Positions 34,935 through 44,474 of a DNA stretch of 61,417 nucleotides are shown here, piece after piece. The stretch is from positions 1-61,417 of the forward strand of contig CAJJDI010000026.1 in NCBI GenBank assembly GCA_905182835.1. Direction: 5' to 3'. Numbering within the stretch: the stretch's first letter is position 1; each line of letters begins with the position of its first letter. Made by a program: the position numbers and the translations under genes. Origin of the DNA: an uncultured Flavobacteriaceae bacterium. Lineage in GTDB: Bacteria > Bacteroidota > Bacteroidia > Flavobacteriales > Flavobacteriaceae. A model generated the notes under the pieces. That model was not told the DNA's origin. It searched no databases and saw only the letters and a program-made list of their open reading frames with translations.

Positions 34935-36228
34935 TAGTTCTTAATTTATTAATGAATACATCAACATTTAAATGACTTACTGTATTTGTCTTAAAGTGAT
35001 TTATTGCTTTTTCTTTTTCTTTATCAGATGCTTCAAGTTTATTAAGCATGTTAATCAAGTGCATTTTCATGTGCCCGTGTTGTATCCCTGTTGTGATTAA
35101 TGACTTTATTGCAGCAAAATTTTGAGCTAAACCAGCTACAGCTGTAATTTTCATTAAATCTCTTGCATTTGGATTTTCTAACATTTCCAACGCAAGATTA
35201 GCTAGCGGATGTAACTTGGTTAAACCACCTACTGTGCCAAGTGCAAGAGGTACTTCAATTGAAAAGTTAAATATATTATTTTTTACATATGCTCTTGTTA
35301 AACTCCTGTAAGAGCCGCTTTTAGAAGCGTAAGCGTGCGCGCCTGACTCTACAGCTCTAAAATCATTTCCTGTAGCTATTACTACAGCGTCTATTCCGTT
35401 CATAATCCCTTTGTTATGCGTAACGGCTCTGTATTTATCAACTTGAGCTATATTTACAGCTCTAACAAAATTTTCAGCAAAAACCATGGGGTTTATTATG
35501 CTTCTGTCTTTTAATTCTTCAATATTACAAGACACTTCTGCTTTTACAATACAATCAGGAACATAGTTTGAAAGAATAGACATTATTATTTCAATTCGAG
35601 AGCTATCTTCATAATTACCCTTTAGAGTTTTACTGAATTGCTCTAAGCATGAGTTAATGAAATTCGCACCCATTGCATCTTGGGTATCAAAAGTTGCCTT
35701 AAGTTGAAAATAATTTTCTATTTGATCATTTAAGTTCACTAATTGAATGTCCTTAACTCCACCACCTCTTTTACTCATATTAGTGGTTAAAGAAATTACG
35801 TCAGAAAATAATTTAGGTTTGATAATTTCAAAATATTCATTTAATGTTTGAAAATCACCTTTGTAGATAAAATGTACTTGACCAATTTTTGTAGTTGAAA
35901 TAACCTTAGCCTTGAATCCTCCTTTGTCTAACCAAAATTTAGCAGCTTTACTTGCCGCTGCAATCACTGAACTTTCTTCAGTTACCATTGGTATAGTGTA
36001 TTGTTTGTTGTTAATTAAAAAATTTGGAGCTACAGCAAAAGGTAGATAGAAATTTGTCAATGTGTTTTCAGCAAATTCATCATGGAGTTTCTGTAATTTC
36101 GCATCATCATTACTATACTGTTGAAGAATATTTTTTACATTATTGTTTGAAGAGAATGAGTTTTTAATTAGCCATTCAATCTTTTCTAACTTGTTGAGTT
36201 TTGAGAAACCAGAAATTGGTTTTATCAT
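34927..36228 (-). CDS. mvaA: Class II hydroxymethylglutaryl-CoA reductase
   Basis: This enzyme reduces HMG-CoA to mevalonate. The 433-residue length and motifs are of class II (Pseudomonas mevalonii type): TEESSVIAAASKAAKF with the catalytic Glu near 84, NMSKRGGG, DAMGANFINS, HNKGIMNGIDAV with the active-site Lys, GTVGG, and GLAQNFAA with the mobile C-terminal flap GIQHGHMKMHL carrying the catalytic His. Although class II was first described as degradative, in this setting, paired with a GHMP kinase, isoprenoid synthesis by the mevalonate route is far more likely. A -7 promoter element is at 36244-36251. Confidence 0.94.
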   Translation of the reverse strand: MIKPISGFSKLNKLEKIEWLIKNSFSSNNNVKNILQQYSNDDAKLQKLHDEFAENTLTNFYLPFAVAPNFLINNKQYTIPMVTEESSVIAAASKAAKFWLDKGGFKAKVISTTKIGQVHFIYKGDFQTLNEYFEIIKPKLFSDVISLTTNMSKRGGGVKDIQLVNLNDQIENYFQLKATFDTQDAMGANFINSCLEQFSKTLKGNYEDSSRIEIIMSILSNYVPDCIVKAEVSCNIEELKDRSIINPMVFAENFVRAVNIAQVDKYRAVTHNKGIMNGIDAVVIATGNDFRAVESGAHAYASKSGSYRSLTRAYVKNNIFNFSIEVPLALGTVGGLTKLHPLANLALEMLENPNARDLMKITAVAGLAQNFAAIKSLITTGIQHGHMKMHLINMLNKLEASDKEKEKAINHFKTNTVSHLNVDVFINKLRTND

Positions 36229-36243
36229 AAATTTTTTTTAATT

Positions 36244-36251
36244 CAAAGATA
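36244..36251 (-). promoter_or_regulatory. Candidate -7 element of the mvaA operon
   Basis: On the minus strand this reads TATCTTTG, a full TAnnTTTG match, 15 nt before the mvaA start. No convincing -33 TTTG was found. Confidence 0.4.
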
Positions 36252-36354
36252 CTATTCTATTCTAAATTAAGTAACTAATAATATAATTTCAATTTGTTAT
36301 GGTTAATTATATTAATTATGCTATTTTAGGTCGTGAAATTTTTAAACTAAACAT

Positions 36355-37704
36355 ATGACTAATTCAGATTCATTATCATCACAAAAGCAATTATGGGGAC
36401 ATCCAGTCGGACTGTATGTTCTATTTTTTACTGAAATGTGGGAGCGATTTTCTTATTATGGAATGAGAGCCATTTTAGTATTATACTTAGTTGCTGAGTC
36501 TACTGCGGATGCAATTAATCCAGGATTAAATTGGGAAACAGGTGAAGCATTAGCTTTATATGGCACATATACTATGTTAGTATACGTAGCATCTATCCCG
36601 GGTGGTTGGATTGCAGATAATATATTGGGGCAAAAAAAATCAGTCTTATATGGAGGTGTTCTATTAGTTTTTGGTCATACGATTTTAGCTGTTGAGCAAA
36701 TGTGGGCTTTTTATACTGGACTAGGTCTTATTATTGCAGGTGTAGGTATGTTAAAACCAAATATTTCATCAATGGTAGGGGGTTTGTATGCTAAAGGAGA
36801 TGTTAGAAGAGATAAAGGATTTATAATTTTTTATATAGGAATTAATGTTGGAGCTTTTTTATCTAGTTTAATTGTAGGTTATGTAGGTGAAACTTATGGT
36901 TGGCATTTTGGTTTTGGTCTAGCTGGTATTGGAATGACATTAGGTTTAATTCAATATATGTATGGTCAAAAATATTTAAGTCAGGTTGGTAATTTTATTG
37001 GAGATAAAAATTCTTCTGAAGGAGAAGGTGTATTAAAAAAACCATTAACATTAATCGAAAAAGATAGGTTAGTTGTTTTGTTTTTATCTTTTATACTTGT
37101 TATAGTTTTTTGGGGAGCTTTTGAGCAAGCAGGAGGTTTAATGAATATATATGCTTCTGAAAAAACAGATAGAATCTTAATGGGTTGGCTAGTTCCAGCT
37201 TCTTGGTTTCAATCATTGAATGCTATGTTTATTATATTTCTTGGTACAACAGTTGCAATGTACTGGGCTAAGAGAAAATTAAAAAATCAACTATCCTCTT
37301 CGTTATTTAAAATGATCATTGGATTAATAATAATGGGAACTGGATTTTTCTTTATGTCAGCTGCAGCTACCCAATTTGAATCTGAAGGAAGTTCAGCAAT
37401 GTATTGGTTAGTTTTAGCTTATTTATTCCATACAATTGGAGAACTCTGTATTTCACCGGTAGCATTGTCATTTATCACAAAATTAGCCCCATTAAAATAT
37501 GCTTCACTAACTATGGGAGTATACTTTGCAATGACAGGTTTTGGTAATAAGTTAGCAGGCGTATTAGGGGAAGCATCACAAAGTATGGGCGAGTTTACTA
37601 TTTTTACAGGTATTGCAATTTTTTGTGTTGTTTTTGGGTGTTTAGTTTTGCTTTTTAGAACTAAGCTAGAAAATCTTACCCATGGTGCAGAAGATGATAA
37701 TTAA
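36355..37704 (+). CDS. POT-family proton-coupled oligopeptide transporter
   Basis: This 449-residue major-facilitator protein imports di- and tripeptides with protons. The POT signature is at the start, VLFFTEMWERFSYYGMRAIL (first ExxER-type motif), and the PTR2 motif FYIGINVGAFLSS lies in span 5. About 12 membrane segments are present. The second POT gene begins 4 nt after its stop, so the two are a tandem pair. Divergent from mvaA; a near-match -7 box TATTTTAG lies at 36322-36329. Confidence 0.94.
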   Translation: MTNSDSLSSQKQLWGHPVGLYVLFFTEMWERFSYYGMRAILVLYLVAESTADAINPGLNWETGEALALYGTYTMLVYVASIPGGWIADNILGQKKSVLYGGVLLVFGHTILAVEQMWAFYTGLGLIIAGVGMLKPNISSMVGGLYAKGDVRRDKGFIIFYIGINVGAFLSSLIVGYVGETYGWHFGFGLAGIGMTLGLIQYMYGQKYLSQVGNFIGDKNSSEGEGVLKKPLTLIEKDRLVVLFLSFILVIVFWGAFEQAGGLMNIYASEKTDRILMGWLVPASWFQSLNAMFIIFLGTTVAMYWAKRKLKNQLSSSLFKMIIGLIIMGTGFFFMSAAATQFESEGSSAMYWLVLAYLFHTIGELCISPVALSFITKLAPLKYASLTMGVYFAMTGFGNKLAGVLGEASQSMGEFTIFTGIAIFCVVFGCLVLLFRTKLENLTHGAEDDN

Positions 37705-37708
37705 TAAT

Positions 37709-39460
37709 ATGAATAACACGACTACTGATCATTTTTTTGAATCTACAGTTTTAGGACATCCTTCTGCTTTATTTGTATTGTTTTTTACAGAAATGTGGGA
37801 ACGATTTTCATACTATGGTATGCGCGCTTTATTGGTTATGTTTTTTACTGCGGCTCTAATTGACGGAGGTTGGGGATGGCCAAGGGAGTATGCCTATGCA
37901 ATATTTGGCACATACACATCTTTAGTATATATATCAACACTACTTGGAGGGTATATGGCTGATAAAGTTATTGGATACAGGTATGCGGTTTTAATAGGTG
38001 CTCTTTTGATGACTTTAGGTCACGGTTCGATGGCAATCGAAACCCCTTTCTTTATATATTTAGGTTTGACTTTATTAGTTTTTGGGAGTGGTTTTTTTAA
38101 GCCAAATATGACCTCAATAATATCAGAAATGTACAAAGGGAAAGATGAGAAAAAAGATGGAGCCTATACTATTTTTTATATGGGTGTTAATGCAGGTGCA
38201 TTTCTAGGAATTCTACTTTGTGGATATATTGGTGAACAAGTAGGTTGGCGATGGGGTTTTGGTTTAGCCGGAATTTTTATGTTATTTGGTTTATTGCAGT
38301 TTTGGTTTGCACAAGAAATTTTTGGAAATATTGGAATTAAGCCTGTTATTACTGATGTTAAAGTTTCTAATATTAGTACTGATGAACCAAAGTTGAATCC
38401 TTTCACAAACCTTCAATTAGTTTTGATTGCTATTTCTGGAACCCTCGGATTATCTTGGATTATTAATGACCCAATTTCTAAAATATCAGAGGGTAGTTAT
38501 AATCTTTTTAACTTTAGTGTTTTTGGAATGGAGGGATCTAATTTTGCCATAATTAGTGCATTGGCATTATTTGTATCATTATTAGTTATTAGAATTCCGA
38601 GATATGATAAAATAACTCGAGATCGAATGCTAGCAGTGATCTTCTTTGCTTTTATTACGATATTCTTTTGGGCTCTTTTTGAACAAGCACCCGGCTCCTT
38701 GACAATATTTGCACGTGATTATACCCAGCGTATTTTAGAAGGTAATTCAGCTTTCATTTTTAAAGTAGTTAATGCTTTAATGACAGTAATTCCTTTAGGA
38801 ATTATAACATGGGTTCTCTGGTTACTTTTCAAGAGAACATTTTCTATGATTTCAAAATCCAATATTTTCTTAGCAACTAGTTTTGTTATAATTTGGGGTA
38901 TTGCGATTTGGATGTTAAGCGTAGAGTTTCAAAAAGATGTCACAGAAGTTCCAGCATCATGGTTTGGTGTGCTAAATTCATTATTTATTATTGTATTTGC
39001 TCCTTTGTTCTCTAAGTGGTGGGAGAGTAAGTATAATCCCAATGCAAATATGAAATATGCCATAGGTATGATTTTGTTGGGGCTTGGGATGGCGTGTGTA
39101 GCAATTGGGGCATCTGACATTCCAGCAGGAGCTAAAACAGCTTCAGTTAGTATGATATGGCTTGTTTTAGTTTATTTCTTTCATACTATGGGAGAATTAT
39201 GCATTTCTCCAGTTGCCTTATCTTATGTAAGTAAGTTGGTACCTGGCCGCATGATTGCTATGATGTTTGGTATTTGGTATCTAGCAGTTGCTATAGGTAT
39301 GAAATTAGCAGGTGTTTTTGGAGAAGCCTCTGAAAGTATTGCTAATAATGAAGGTTTAAGTTATTTTTTCTGGCTTCTTACCGCCATTGCTTTTAGTCTT
39401 GGTATCTTGTCAGCTTTATTATATCCAGTAATTAAAAAACTAATGCACGGTATTAAATAG
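37709..39460 (+). CDS. POT-family oligopeptide transporter, second of a tandem pair
   Basis: This protein of about 583 residues has the same signatures as its neighbour: VLFFTEMWERFSYYGMRALL and FYMGVNAGAFLGIL, and the common ending GELCISPVALSYVSKL. It is about 130 residues longer because of two or so extra membrane segments in the middle (about 300-450), as in 14-span POT members. The ATG at 37709 is chosen, 4 nt after the upstream stop; a frame reaching back to 37682 would overlap the first transporter. Divergence between the copies suggests different peptide preferences. Confidence 0.92.
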   Translation: MNNTTTDHFFESTVLGHPSALFVLFFTEMWERFSYYGMRALLVMFFTAALIDGGWGWPREYAYAIFGTYTSLVYISTLLGGYMADKVIGYRYAVLIGALLMTLGHGSMAIETPFFIYLGLTLLVFGSGFFKPNMTSIISEMYKGKDEKKDGAYTIFYMGVNAGAFLGILLCGYIGEQVGWRWGFGLAGIFMLFGLLQFWFAQEIFGNIGIKPVITDVKVSNISTDEPKLNPFTNLQLVLIAISGTLGLSWIINDPISKISEGSYNLFNFSVFGMEGSNFAIISALALFVSLLVIRIPRYDKITRDRMLAVIFFAFITIFFWALFEQAPGSLTIFARDYTQRILEGNSAFIFKVVNALMTVIPLGIITWVLWLLFKRTFSMISKSNIFLATSFVIIWGIAIWMLSVEFQKDVTEVPASWFGVLNSLFIIVFAPLFSKWWESKYNPNANMKYAIGMILLGLGMACVAIGASDIPAGAKTASVSMIWLVLVYFFHTMGELCISPVALSYVSKLVPGRMIAMMFGIWYLAVAIGMKLAGVFGEASESIANNEGLSYFFWLLTAIAFSLGILSALLYPVIKKLMHGIK

Positions 39461-39464
39461 TCTT

Positions 39465-40001
39465 ATGAAACATTTATTTATTATTATATCATTATTATTT
39501 TCTGTTAATATTTGTGCGCAAAATATTAATTGGATGGGTTTAGAAGAAGCACTAGAAATGCAAAATAAAAATCCTAAAAATATCATTATAGATGTTTATA
39601 CTAATTGGTGTGGACCATGTAAACTATTGGATAAAAATACTTTTCAAAACAAAAAAGTAGCAGATTTTATTAATCAAAATTATTATGCAGTAAAGTTTAA
39701 TGCAGAAGGAAATGAAGTGATAAATTTTGATGATAGAGAGTTTTTAAACCCTAATTATAAACCAGCGTTAGCTAACAGGAGAAACGGAAATCATCAACTT
39801 ACAAGATACTTAGGTGTAAGCGCTTACCCAACAATAGTTTTTTTAGACACTGAATCTAATATTATATATAAGCTTAGAGGTTATAACACTCCTGCTCAAA
39901 TTGAAATTTGGCTTAAATTATTCAAAGACGAAGAACATAAAAATATAAAAAGTCAGGATGATTTCAATAATTTCCAAAAGTCTTTTGTTCCAGAATTCTA
40001 A
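39465..40001 (+). CDS. Exported thioredoxin-fold protein
   Basis: This 178-residue protein has a signal peptide (VNICAQ) and a thioredoxin-like domain with the active-site Cys49-Gly-Pro-Cys52 in NWCGPCK and the cis-Pro region YPTIVFLD. It should act on disulfides in the periplasm. It lies 4 nt after the second POT transporter, perhaps co-transcribed by read-through. The last 4 nt overlap the convergent lpxB gene. Confidence 0.9.
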   Translation: MKHLFIIISLLFSVNICAQNINWMGLEEALEMQNKNPKNIIIDVYTNWCGPCKLLDKNTFQNKKVADFINQNYYAVKFNAEGNEVINFDDREFLNPNYKPALANRRNGNHQLTRYLGVSAYPTIVFLDTESNIIYKLRGYNTPAQIEIWLKLFKDEEHKNIKSQDDFNNFQKSFVPEF

Positions 40002-41131
40002 TTTTTCATGTACTTTTCTATAAGATCAGCAGTTTTTTTACTTGCACCTTTTCCTCCTAACATTTTGTGAAGAAGATCATAATTATTAAACATAGAAGAC
40101 ATGTTTTTTTTATTTAAGATCTTCTGAAGTTCTATTACTAAATTTGTTTTATTACAGTCTCCTTGAATCAGTTCTGTTACAACCTCTTTATCTAGAATTA
40201 TGTTTACTAAAGAAATGTATTTTAAGTCAGGTATAAGCAACCTCCCTATTAGATAAGATAGCCAACTAGTCTTATAGCACACCACTTGAGGAACCTTAAA
40301 GAGTGCTGTTTCTAAAGTAGCTGTTCCTGAAGTTACAATTGCGGCTGTAGAAACTCTTAAAATATTATAAGTTTCATTGCAAATGACTTTCACTAAATTA
40401 CCACTGGAGTCATTAGATCGGATTACTTTATTATAATATTCGATACTCTTACTAGGTGCACCTGCAATTACTATTTGATAGTTTCTTAAATTAGAAACTG
40501 CTTCAAGCATTACGGGTAGTAGTTTGTTAATTTCTTGATCCCTGCTTCCTGGAAGCAGCGCAATGATGGGTTTTGTTGAAAGATTATTATTATCAATAAA
40601 CTCTTTCTTGTTGAATGTTTTTTCATTTTCAATAGCATCTAAAAGAGGATGTCCTACAAAATCTACTTTGTAGTTATGTTTATTTCTATAATAACCTTCT
40701 TCAAAAGGGAGGATTACATACATTTTATCAATAACCTTTTTGATGAGTTTTACTCTCTTTTCTTTCCAAACCCACACCTTTGGAGAAATATAAAAATGAT
40801 TAGTAAAATTTTTATTTTTTGCCCATTTTGCTATTCTCATATTAAAACCTGGGTAATCAATATATATTATTATATCTGGTTTGTAGTTTTCAATATCTTT
40901 TTTGCAAATAGAAATAAAATCCAGAATTTTATTAATGTTTATAATCACTTCGAAAAAACCCATGTAAGAAAATTCTTCGTAATGCATCACTAAATCATTG
41001 CATTGGCTCTTCATTAAGTCTCCTCCCCAACATCTGAAATTTGCTTTGGGGTTATTCTTTTTTAATTCTTTAATTAAATTTGACCCATGTAAATCACCTG
41101 AAGCTTCACCTGCAATTATATAATATTTCAA
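39998..41131 (-). CDS. lpxB: Lipid-A-disaccharide synthase
   Basis: LpxB joins UDP-2,3-diacylglucosamine to lipid X to make the lipid A disaccharide, at the inner membrane. The 377-residue length and motifs fit: [14 protein letters not shown] at the N-terminus, [53 protein letters not shown], and [13 protein letters not shown] with the UDP-sugar site. It follows the 93-residue membrane protein by 7 nt and surE further upstream, all on the minus strand. Confidence 0.95.
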   Translation of the reverse strand: MKYYIIAGEASGDLHGSNLIKELKKNNPKANFRCWGGDLMKSQCNDLVMHYEEFSYMGFFEVIININKILDFISICKKDIENYKPDIIIYIDYPGFNMRIAKWAKNKNFTNHFYISPKVWVWKEKRVKLIKKVIDKMYVILPFEEGYYRNKHNYKVDFVGHPLLDAIENEKTFNKKEFIDNNNLSTKPIIALLPGSRDQEINKLLPVMLEAVSNLRNYQIVIAGAPSKSIEYYNKVIRSNDSSGNLVKVICNETYNILRVSTAAIVTSGTATLETALFKVPQVVCYKTSWLSYLIGRLLIPDLKYISLVNIILDKEVVTELIQGDCNKTNLVIELQKILNKKNMSSMFNNYDLLHKMLGGKGASKKTADLIEKYMKN

Positions 41132-41138
41132 TTTATTA

Positions 41139-41420
41139 TTAATTTAAAATTAGTGTAAATATTGCTAAAAATATTGTTAATAACAGAATTCCCTTAGCTC
41201 TTTGATCTTGATTTTTTTTTATAAAAATAAAGAATACAAAAACATTTAGTATTGCGCCAAGACTGATTAATTTTCCTAGAAAACTCTCAAAATATGCATT
41301 TTTTATACTTTCTATAATTGAATTATTTTCAGACAGCATTAATATGGCCAATATTAATCCTGTAAAGCTGGATATAATTCCAAATAGTATTCCTATAAGA
41401 ATTTCTTTTCTATTTTTCAA
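41139..41420 (-). CDS. Small membrane protein between surE and lpxB
   Basis: This 93-residue protein has three hydrophobic segments (about 7-27, 45-67 and 75-92). Its start overlaps the end of surE by 11 nt and it ends 7 nt before lpxB, so it is co-translated with both. Function is unknown to me. The fixed place next to lpxB suggests a role linked to lipid A or envelope biogenesis. Confidence 0.78.
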   Translation of the reverse strand: MKNRKEILIGILFGIISSFTGLILAILMLSENNSIIESIKNAYFESFLGKLISLGAILNVFVFFIFIKKNQDQRAKGILLLTIFLAIFTLILN

Positions 41421-42186
41421 AATTCCATAATTTTAGATCATTTACATAGTCATGAGCGGTTAGATCAAACTGAATAGGTACTATAGAAATATAGTCATTT
41501 TCTAAAGCCCAGTGATCCGTATCATCCCCTTCATCTAAATTTACAAAATTTCCAGTAAGCCAATAGTAATTTTTACCTAGTGGACTTACTCTCTTATCAA
41601 ATTCTTCTTCCCAATACGACTTTGCTTGTCTGCAAATCTTTACTCCTTTAATTTTGTCATTAGATAGTTTTGGAAAATTTACATTCAAAACAACCCCTTT
41701 TTTCAATCCATTGACCAGTACATTTTCAACAATATTTTTAATATGATCATTACATGGGCTAAAGTCAGCATCCCAATTGTAATCTAATAAAGAAAACCCA
41801 ACGGCTGGAATTCCTTCTATACCAGCCTCAATTGCCGCACTCATAGTGCCAGAATAAATAACATTTATAGATGCATTTGAACCATGGTTGATTCCTGAAA
41901 CACATATGTCTGGCTTTCTGTCGAGTATTTCATTTACGGCCAGTTTTACACAGTCAGCAGGTGTTCCAGAAGTGCTATATTCTACTTGTGGGCCATCATC
42001 AATTTTTTCTTTTTTACAGAATAAAGTATTATTTATAGTAATAGCATGTCCCATTGCACTTTGAGGGCTATCAGGTGCTACTACTACAACTTCACCTATT
42101 TGATTCATCACTTTAATTAATGATCTTAACCCAGGAGCTGTTATGCCGTCATCATTAGTTATTAATATTAAAGGCTTCTTTTTCAT
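41410..42186 (-). CDS. surE: 5'/3'-nucleotidase SurE
   Basis: SurE removes phosphate from nucleoside monophosphates and is linked to stationary-phase survival. The 258 residues include the metal-binding ITNDDGITAPG (Asp12, Asp13), APDSPQSAMGHAIT, and SGINHGSNASINVIYSGT, the standard SurE motifs. It heads the surE / membrane protein / lpxB operon. A full -7 element (TACTTTTG) lies 17 nt upstream, next to a 16-bp palindrome. Confidence 0.95.
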   Translation of the reverse strand: MKKKPLILITNDDGITAPGLRSLIKVMNQIGEVVVVAPDSPQSAMGHAITINNTLFCKKEKIDDGPQVEYSTSGTPADCVKLAVNEILDRKPDICVSGINHGSNASINVIYSGTMSAAIEAGIEGIPAVGFSLLDYNWDADFSPCNDHIKNIVENVLVNGLKKGVVLNVNFPKLSNDKIKGVKICRQAKSYWEEEFDKRVSPLGKNYYWLTGNFVNLDEGDDTDHWALENDYISIVPIQFDLTAHDYVNDLKLWNFEK

Positions 42187-42202
42187 TATTTATATTTATT
42201 AA

Positions 42203-42210
42203 CAAAAGTA
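42203..42210 (-). promoter_or_regulatory. Candidate -7 element of the surE-lpxB operon
   Basis: On the minus strand TACTTTTG matches TAnnTTTG fully, 17 nt before the surE ATG. The expected -33 region falls in or beside the palindrome at 42220-42235. Confidence 0.45.
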
Positions 42211-42219
42211 ATTATTTTC

Positions 42220-42235
42220 ATCATAAATTTATGAT
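42220..42235. promoter_or_regulatory. 16-bp perfect palindrome in the surE/prc divergent region
   Basis: ATCATAAATTTATGAT is its own reverse complement, 9 nt upstream of the surE -7 element and about 85 nt before prc. In a sequence this AT-rich a few 16-bp palindromes are expected by chance in the window, so its value rests on its position. Confidence 0.3.
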
Positions 42236-42320
42236 ATATATTCTTTAACAAAATTTTAGTACAAAGTAATTATATTACGGGGCTTTTTTTATTTATTTTG
42301 TGTAAAGTTTAATAGACACA

Positions 42321-44432
42321 ATGAAAAATAAATATTTTATAATATTATTGACTACAATTTTTGCTTTAGCATCCTGTAGCTTTACATCAAATTCCTTTAA
42401 TGAATCTGATAAAGATCAACTGTTATTGCAACTGGTTTCATATATCCTTGATGAAGGGCATTATGTTGAAAAAGATCTAGATGATGATTTTTCAACTAAA
42501 GCCTTTGATACGTATATTGATATGATAGACCCATATAAAAGATATTTTTATAATTCTGATATTAATAAATTTAAAGAATATGAATATTTAATTGACGACC
42601 AGTTTAAAAATTCTGATTTAACATTTTTTAATCTAACACATGAAACTCTTTTAAAAAGAATCAAGGAGTCAAAAGAGATTTATACTGAACTTTTTAGCTC
42701 TCCATTTAATTATGAAGTTGATGAAGTTTTAATTGTTAGTTCAGATGAGAGTTTTGTATCAACTAGGGAAGAATTGAAAGATCGCTGGAGAAAAACTTTT
42801 AAGTATTACACTCTAAATAACCTAAATGACTTGTTGACTGAGAATGATTCAGTAAAATCTTTAGTAATCAACAATATAAATTTTAACGTTGTAATAAAAG
42901 AATACGAAGAGAAATCGAGAAATTCATCTCTTGAATTCTGTAATGAAATTTATCAATATTATTCAGATCGTTCTAGACAAGAATGGTTTAGTGACTATGT
43001 TAACGCAATAGTTTACCAATTTGACCCACATACATTCTATTTTAATGCTGATGAAAAAGAAGATTTTGATGTTGATATGAGTGGAAATTATGCTGGTATA
43101 GGAGCAAGGCTTCAACAGAAAATGGATAAGATATCTGTAGTTGAACTTATTTCTGGGGGTCCTGCTTGGAGACAAAACAAGTTAGAAGTGGGAGATATTT
43201 TACTAAAAGTGAGACAAGAAGATGAAGAGAACTCAGTCAGTATAGTTGGGATGAGAATTAAAGATGCGGTAAAGTTAATTAAAGGCCCAATTGAAAGTAG
43301 TGTGATACTAACAATTAAAAAAGTCGATGGTCAAATCGTAGATTTAAAAATCCCTAGAGATATTGTTCAAATGGAAGAGACTTATGCAAAATCTTCTATT
43401 GTTGAGCGATTAGACTCAAAATATGGACTAATCAATTTGCCTAAATTTTACTTCGACTTTGATGACTACTCTGAAAGAAATGCAGCTAGTGATATTAAAA
43501 AAGAGATTATTAGACTAAAAGAAGAAGGTATCGAAGGTTTAATCTTAGACTTGAGAAATAACGGTGGCGGCGGATTAAAACCAGCTGTTGATATGGCTGG
43601 TCTTTTTATTGAAGAGGGGCCAATTGTTCAAGTACAGTCATTTGAAAAAAAGAAACAAATTCTTAAAGATAGAGATAGATCTATAGTTTGGGATGGGCCG
43701 TTAGTTATTTTGGTAAATGAGCTTTCCGCTTCATCATCTGAAATACTTGCAGCTGCAATGCAAGATTACAAACGAGCTATTATAATTGGGAGTAAGCAAA
43801 CTTATGGAAAAGGTACTGTTCAAAATGTATTAGATTTAAATAGAATGATAAGAAGTAATACTAACGGTGACATGGGAGCATTTAAGTTTACAATACAGAA
43901 ATATTATAGAATTAATGGTGGCTCAGTTCAATTAGAAGGAGTAAAGAGTGATATAGTTATACCAAACAGATATAGCTATATTGATTTTGGTGAAAAAGAA
44001 CAAGATAACCCTCTTGAATGGGATGAAATAACCCCAGTAGAGTTCACTCCTTGGAGTAGTAATTTTGATTATTCTAGTGCAATTCAAAAAAGTAAATTGA
44101 GAATAAAATCCAATGAGTACCTTAAGTTAATAGACGACAATGCTAAGTGGATAAAATCTATTAGAGATACTGAAGAGTTTAGCTTGAATTATTTCAACTA
44201 TACCGACAAGATTAAAGCGGATGAATTAACTTCAAAAAGTTTCGATAAATTAAAAGATTTTAAAACAAATTTAGAGTTTAAATCTCTTCCTTATGAAGTT
44301 ATGTTATTTGAAAAGGATTCTACATTAAAGTTAAAGCGAACTAGATGGCATAAAAATCTTGCAAAAGATCTTTATATAGATGAAGCTTTAAACGTATTAA
44401 GCGATCTAAAAATAAGTAATAATAATATTTAA
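42321..44432 (+). CDS. prc: Carboxy-terminal processing (tail-specific) protease, lipoprotein
   Basis: This 703-residue S41-family serine protease acts in the periplasm. It has a lipoprotein signal (LASCSF), an N-terminal TSP helical domain, a PDZ domain (about 235-330, with GIGARLQQKMDKISVVEL), and the protease core with catalytic Ser near 470 in LSASSSEILAAAMQ and Lys near 495 in YGKGTVQ, then a C-terminal DUF3340-type region. The large length equals Prc/Tsp of E. coli rather than the short CtpA forms. Divergent from surE; the weak -7-like TATTTTG at about 42291 is the only promoter hint. Confidence 0.93.
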   Translation: MKNKYFIILLTTIFALASCSFTSNSFNESDKDQLLLQLVSYILDEGHYVEKDLDDDFSTKAFDTYIDMIDPYKRYFYNSDINKFKEYEYLIDDQFKNSDLTFFNLTHETLLKRIKESKEIYTELFSSPFNYEVDEVLIVSSDESFVSTREELKDRWRKTFKYYTLNNLNDLLTENDSVKSLVINNINFNVVIKEYEEKSRNSSLEFCNEIYQYYSDRSRQEWFSDYVNAIVYQFDPHTFYFNADEKEDFDVDMSGNYAGIGARLQQKMDKISVVELISGGPAWRQNKLEVGDILLKVRQEDEENSVSIVGMRIKDAVKLIKGPIESSVILTIKKVDGQIVDLKIPRDIVQMEETYAKSSIVERLDSKYGLINLPKFYFDFDDYSERNAASDIKKEIIRLKEEGIEGLILDLRNNGGGGLKPAVDMAGLFIEEGPIVQVQSFEKKKQILKDRDRSIVWDGPLVILVNELSASSSEILAAAMQDYKRAIIIGSKQTYGKGTVQNVLDLNRMIRSNTNGDMGAFKFTIQKYYRINGGSVQLEGVKSDIVIPNRYSYIDFGEKEQDNPLEWDEITPVEFTPWSSNFDYSSAIQKSKLRIKSNEYLKLIDDNAKWIKSIRDTEEFSLNYFNYTDKIKADELTSKSFDKLKDFKTNLEFKSLPYEVMLFEKDSTLKLKRTRWHKNLAKDLYIDEALNVLSDLKISNNNI

Positions 44433-44474
44433 CTCTATATGATTTATTATATAGATTAATAAATACAATACTTC

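Noticed and set aside
40649-40993. 114-residue frame opposite lpxB
   Set aside because: It is antisense to conserved LpxB motifs and lacks features of a real gene.
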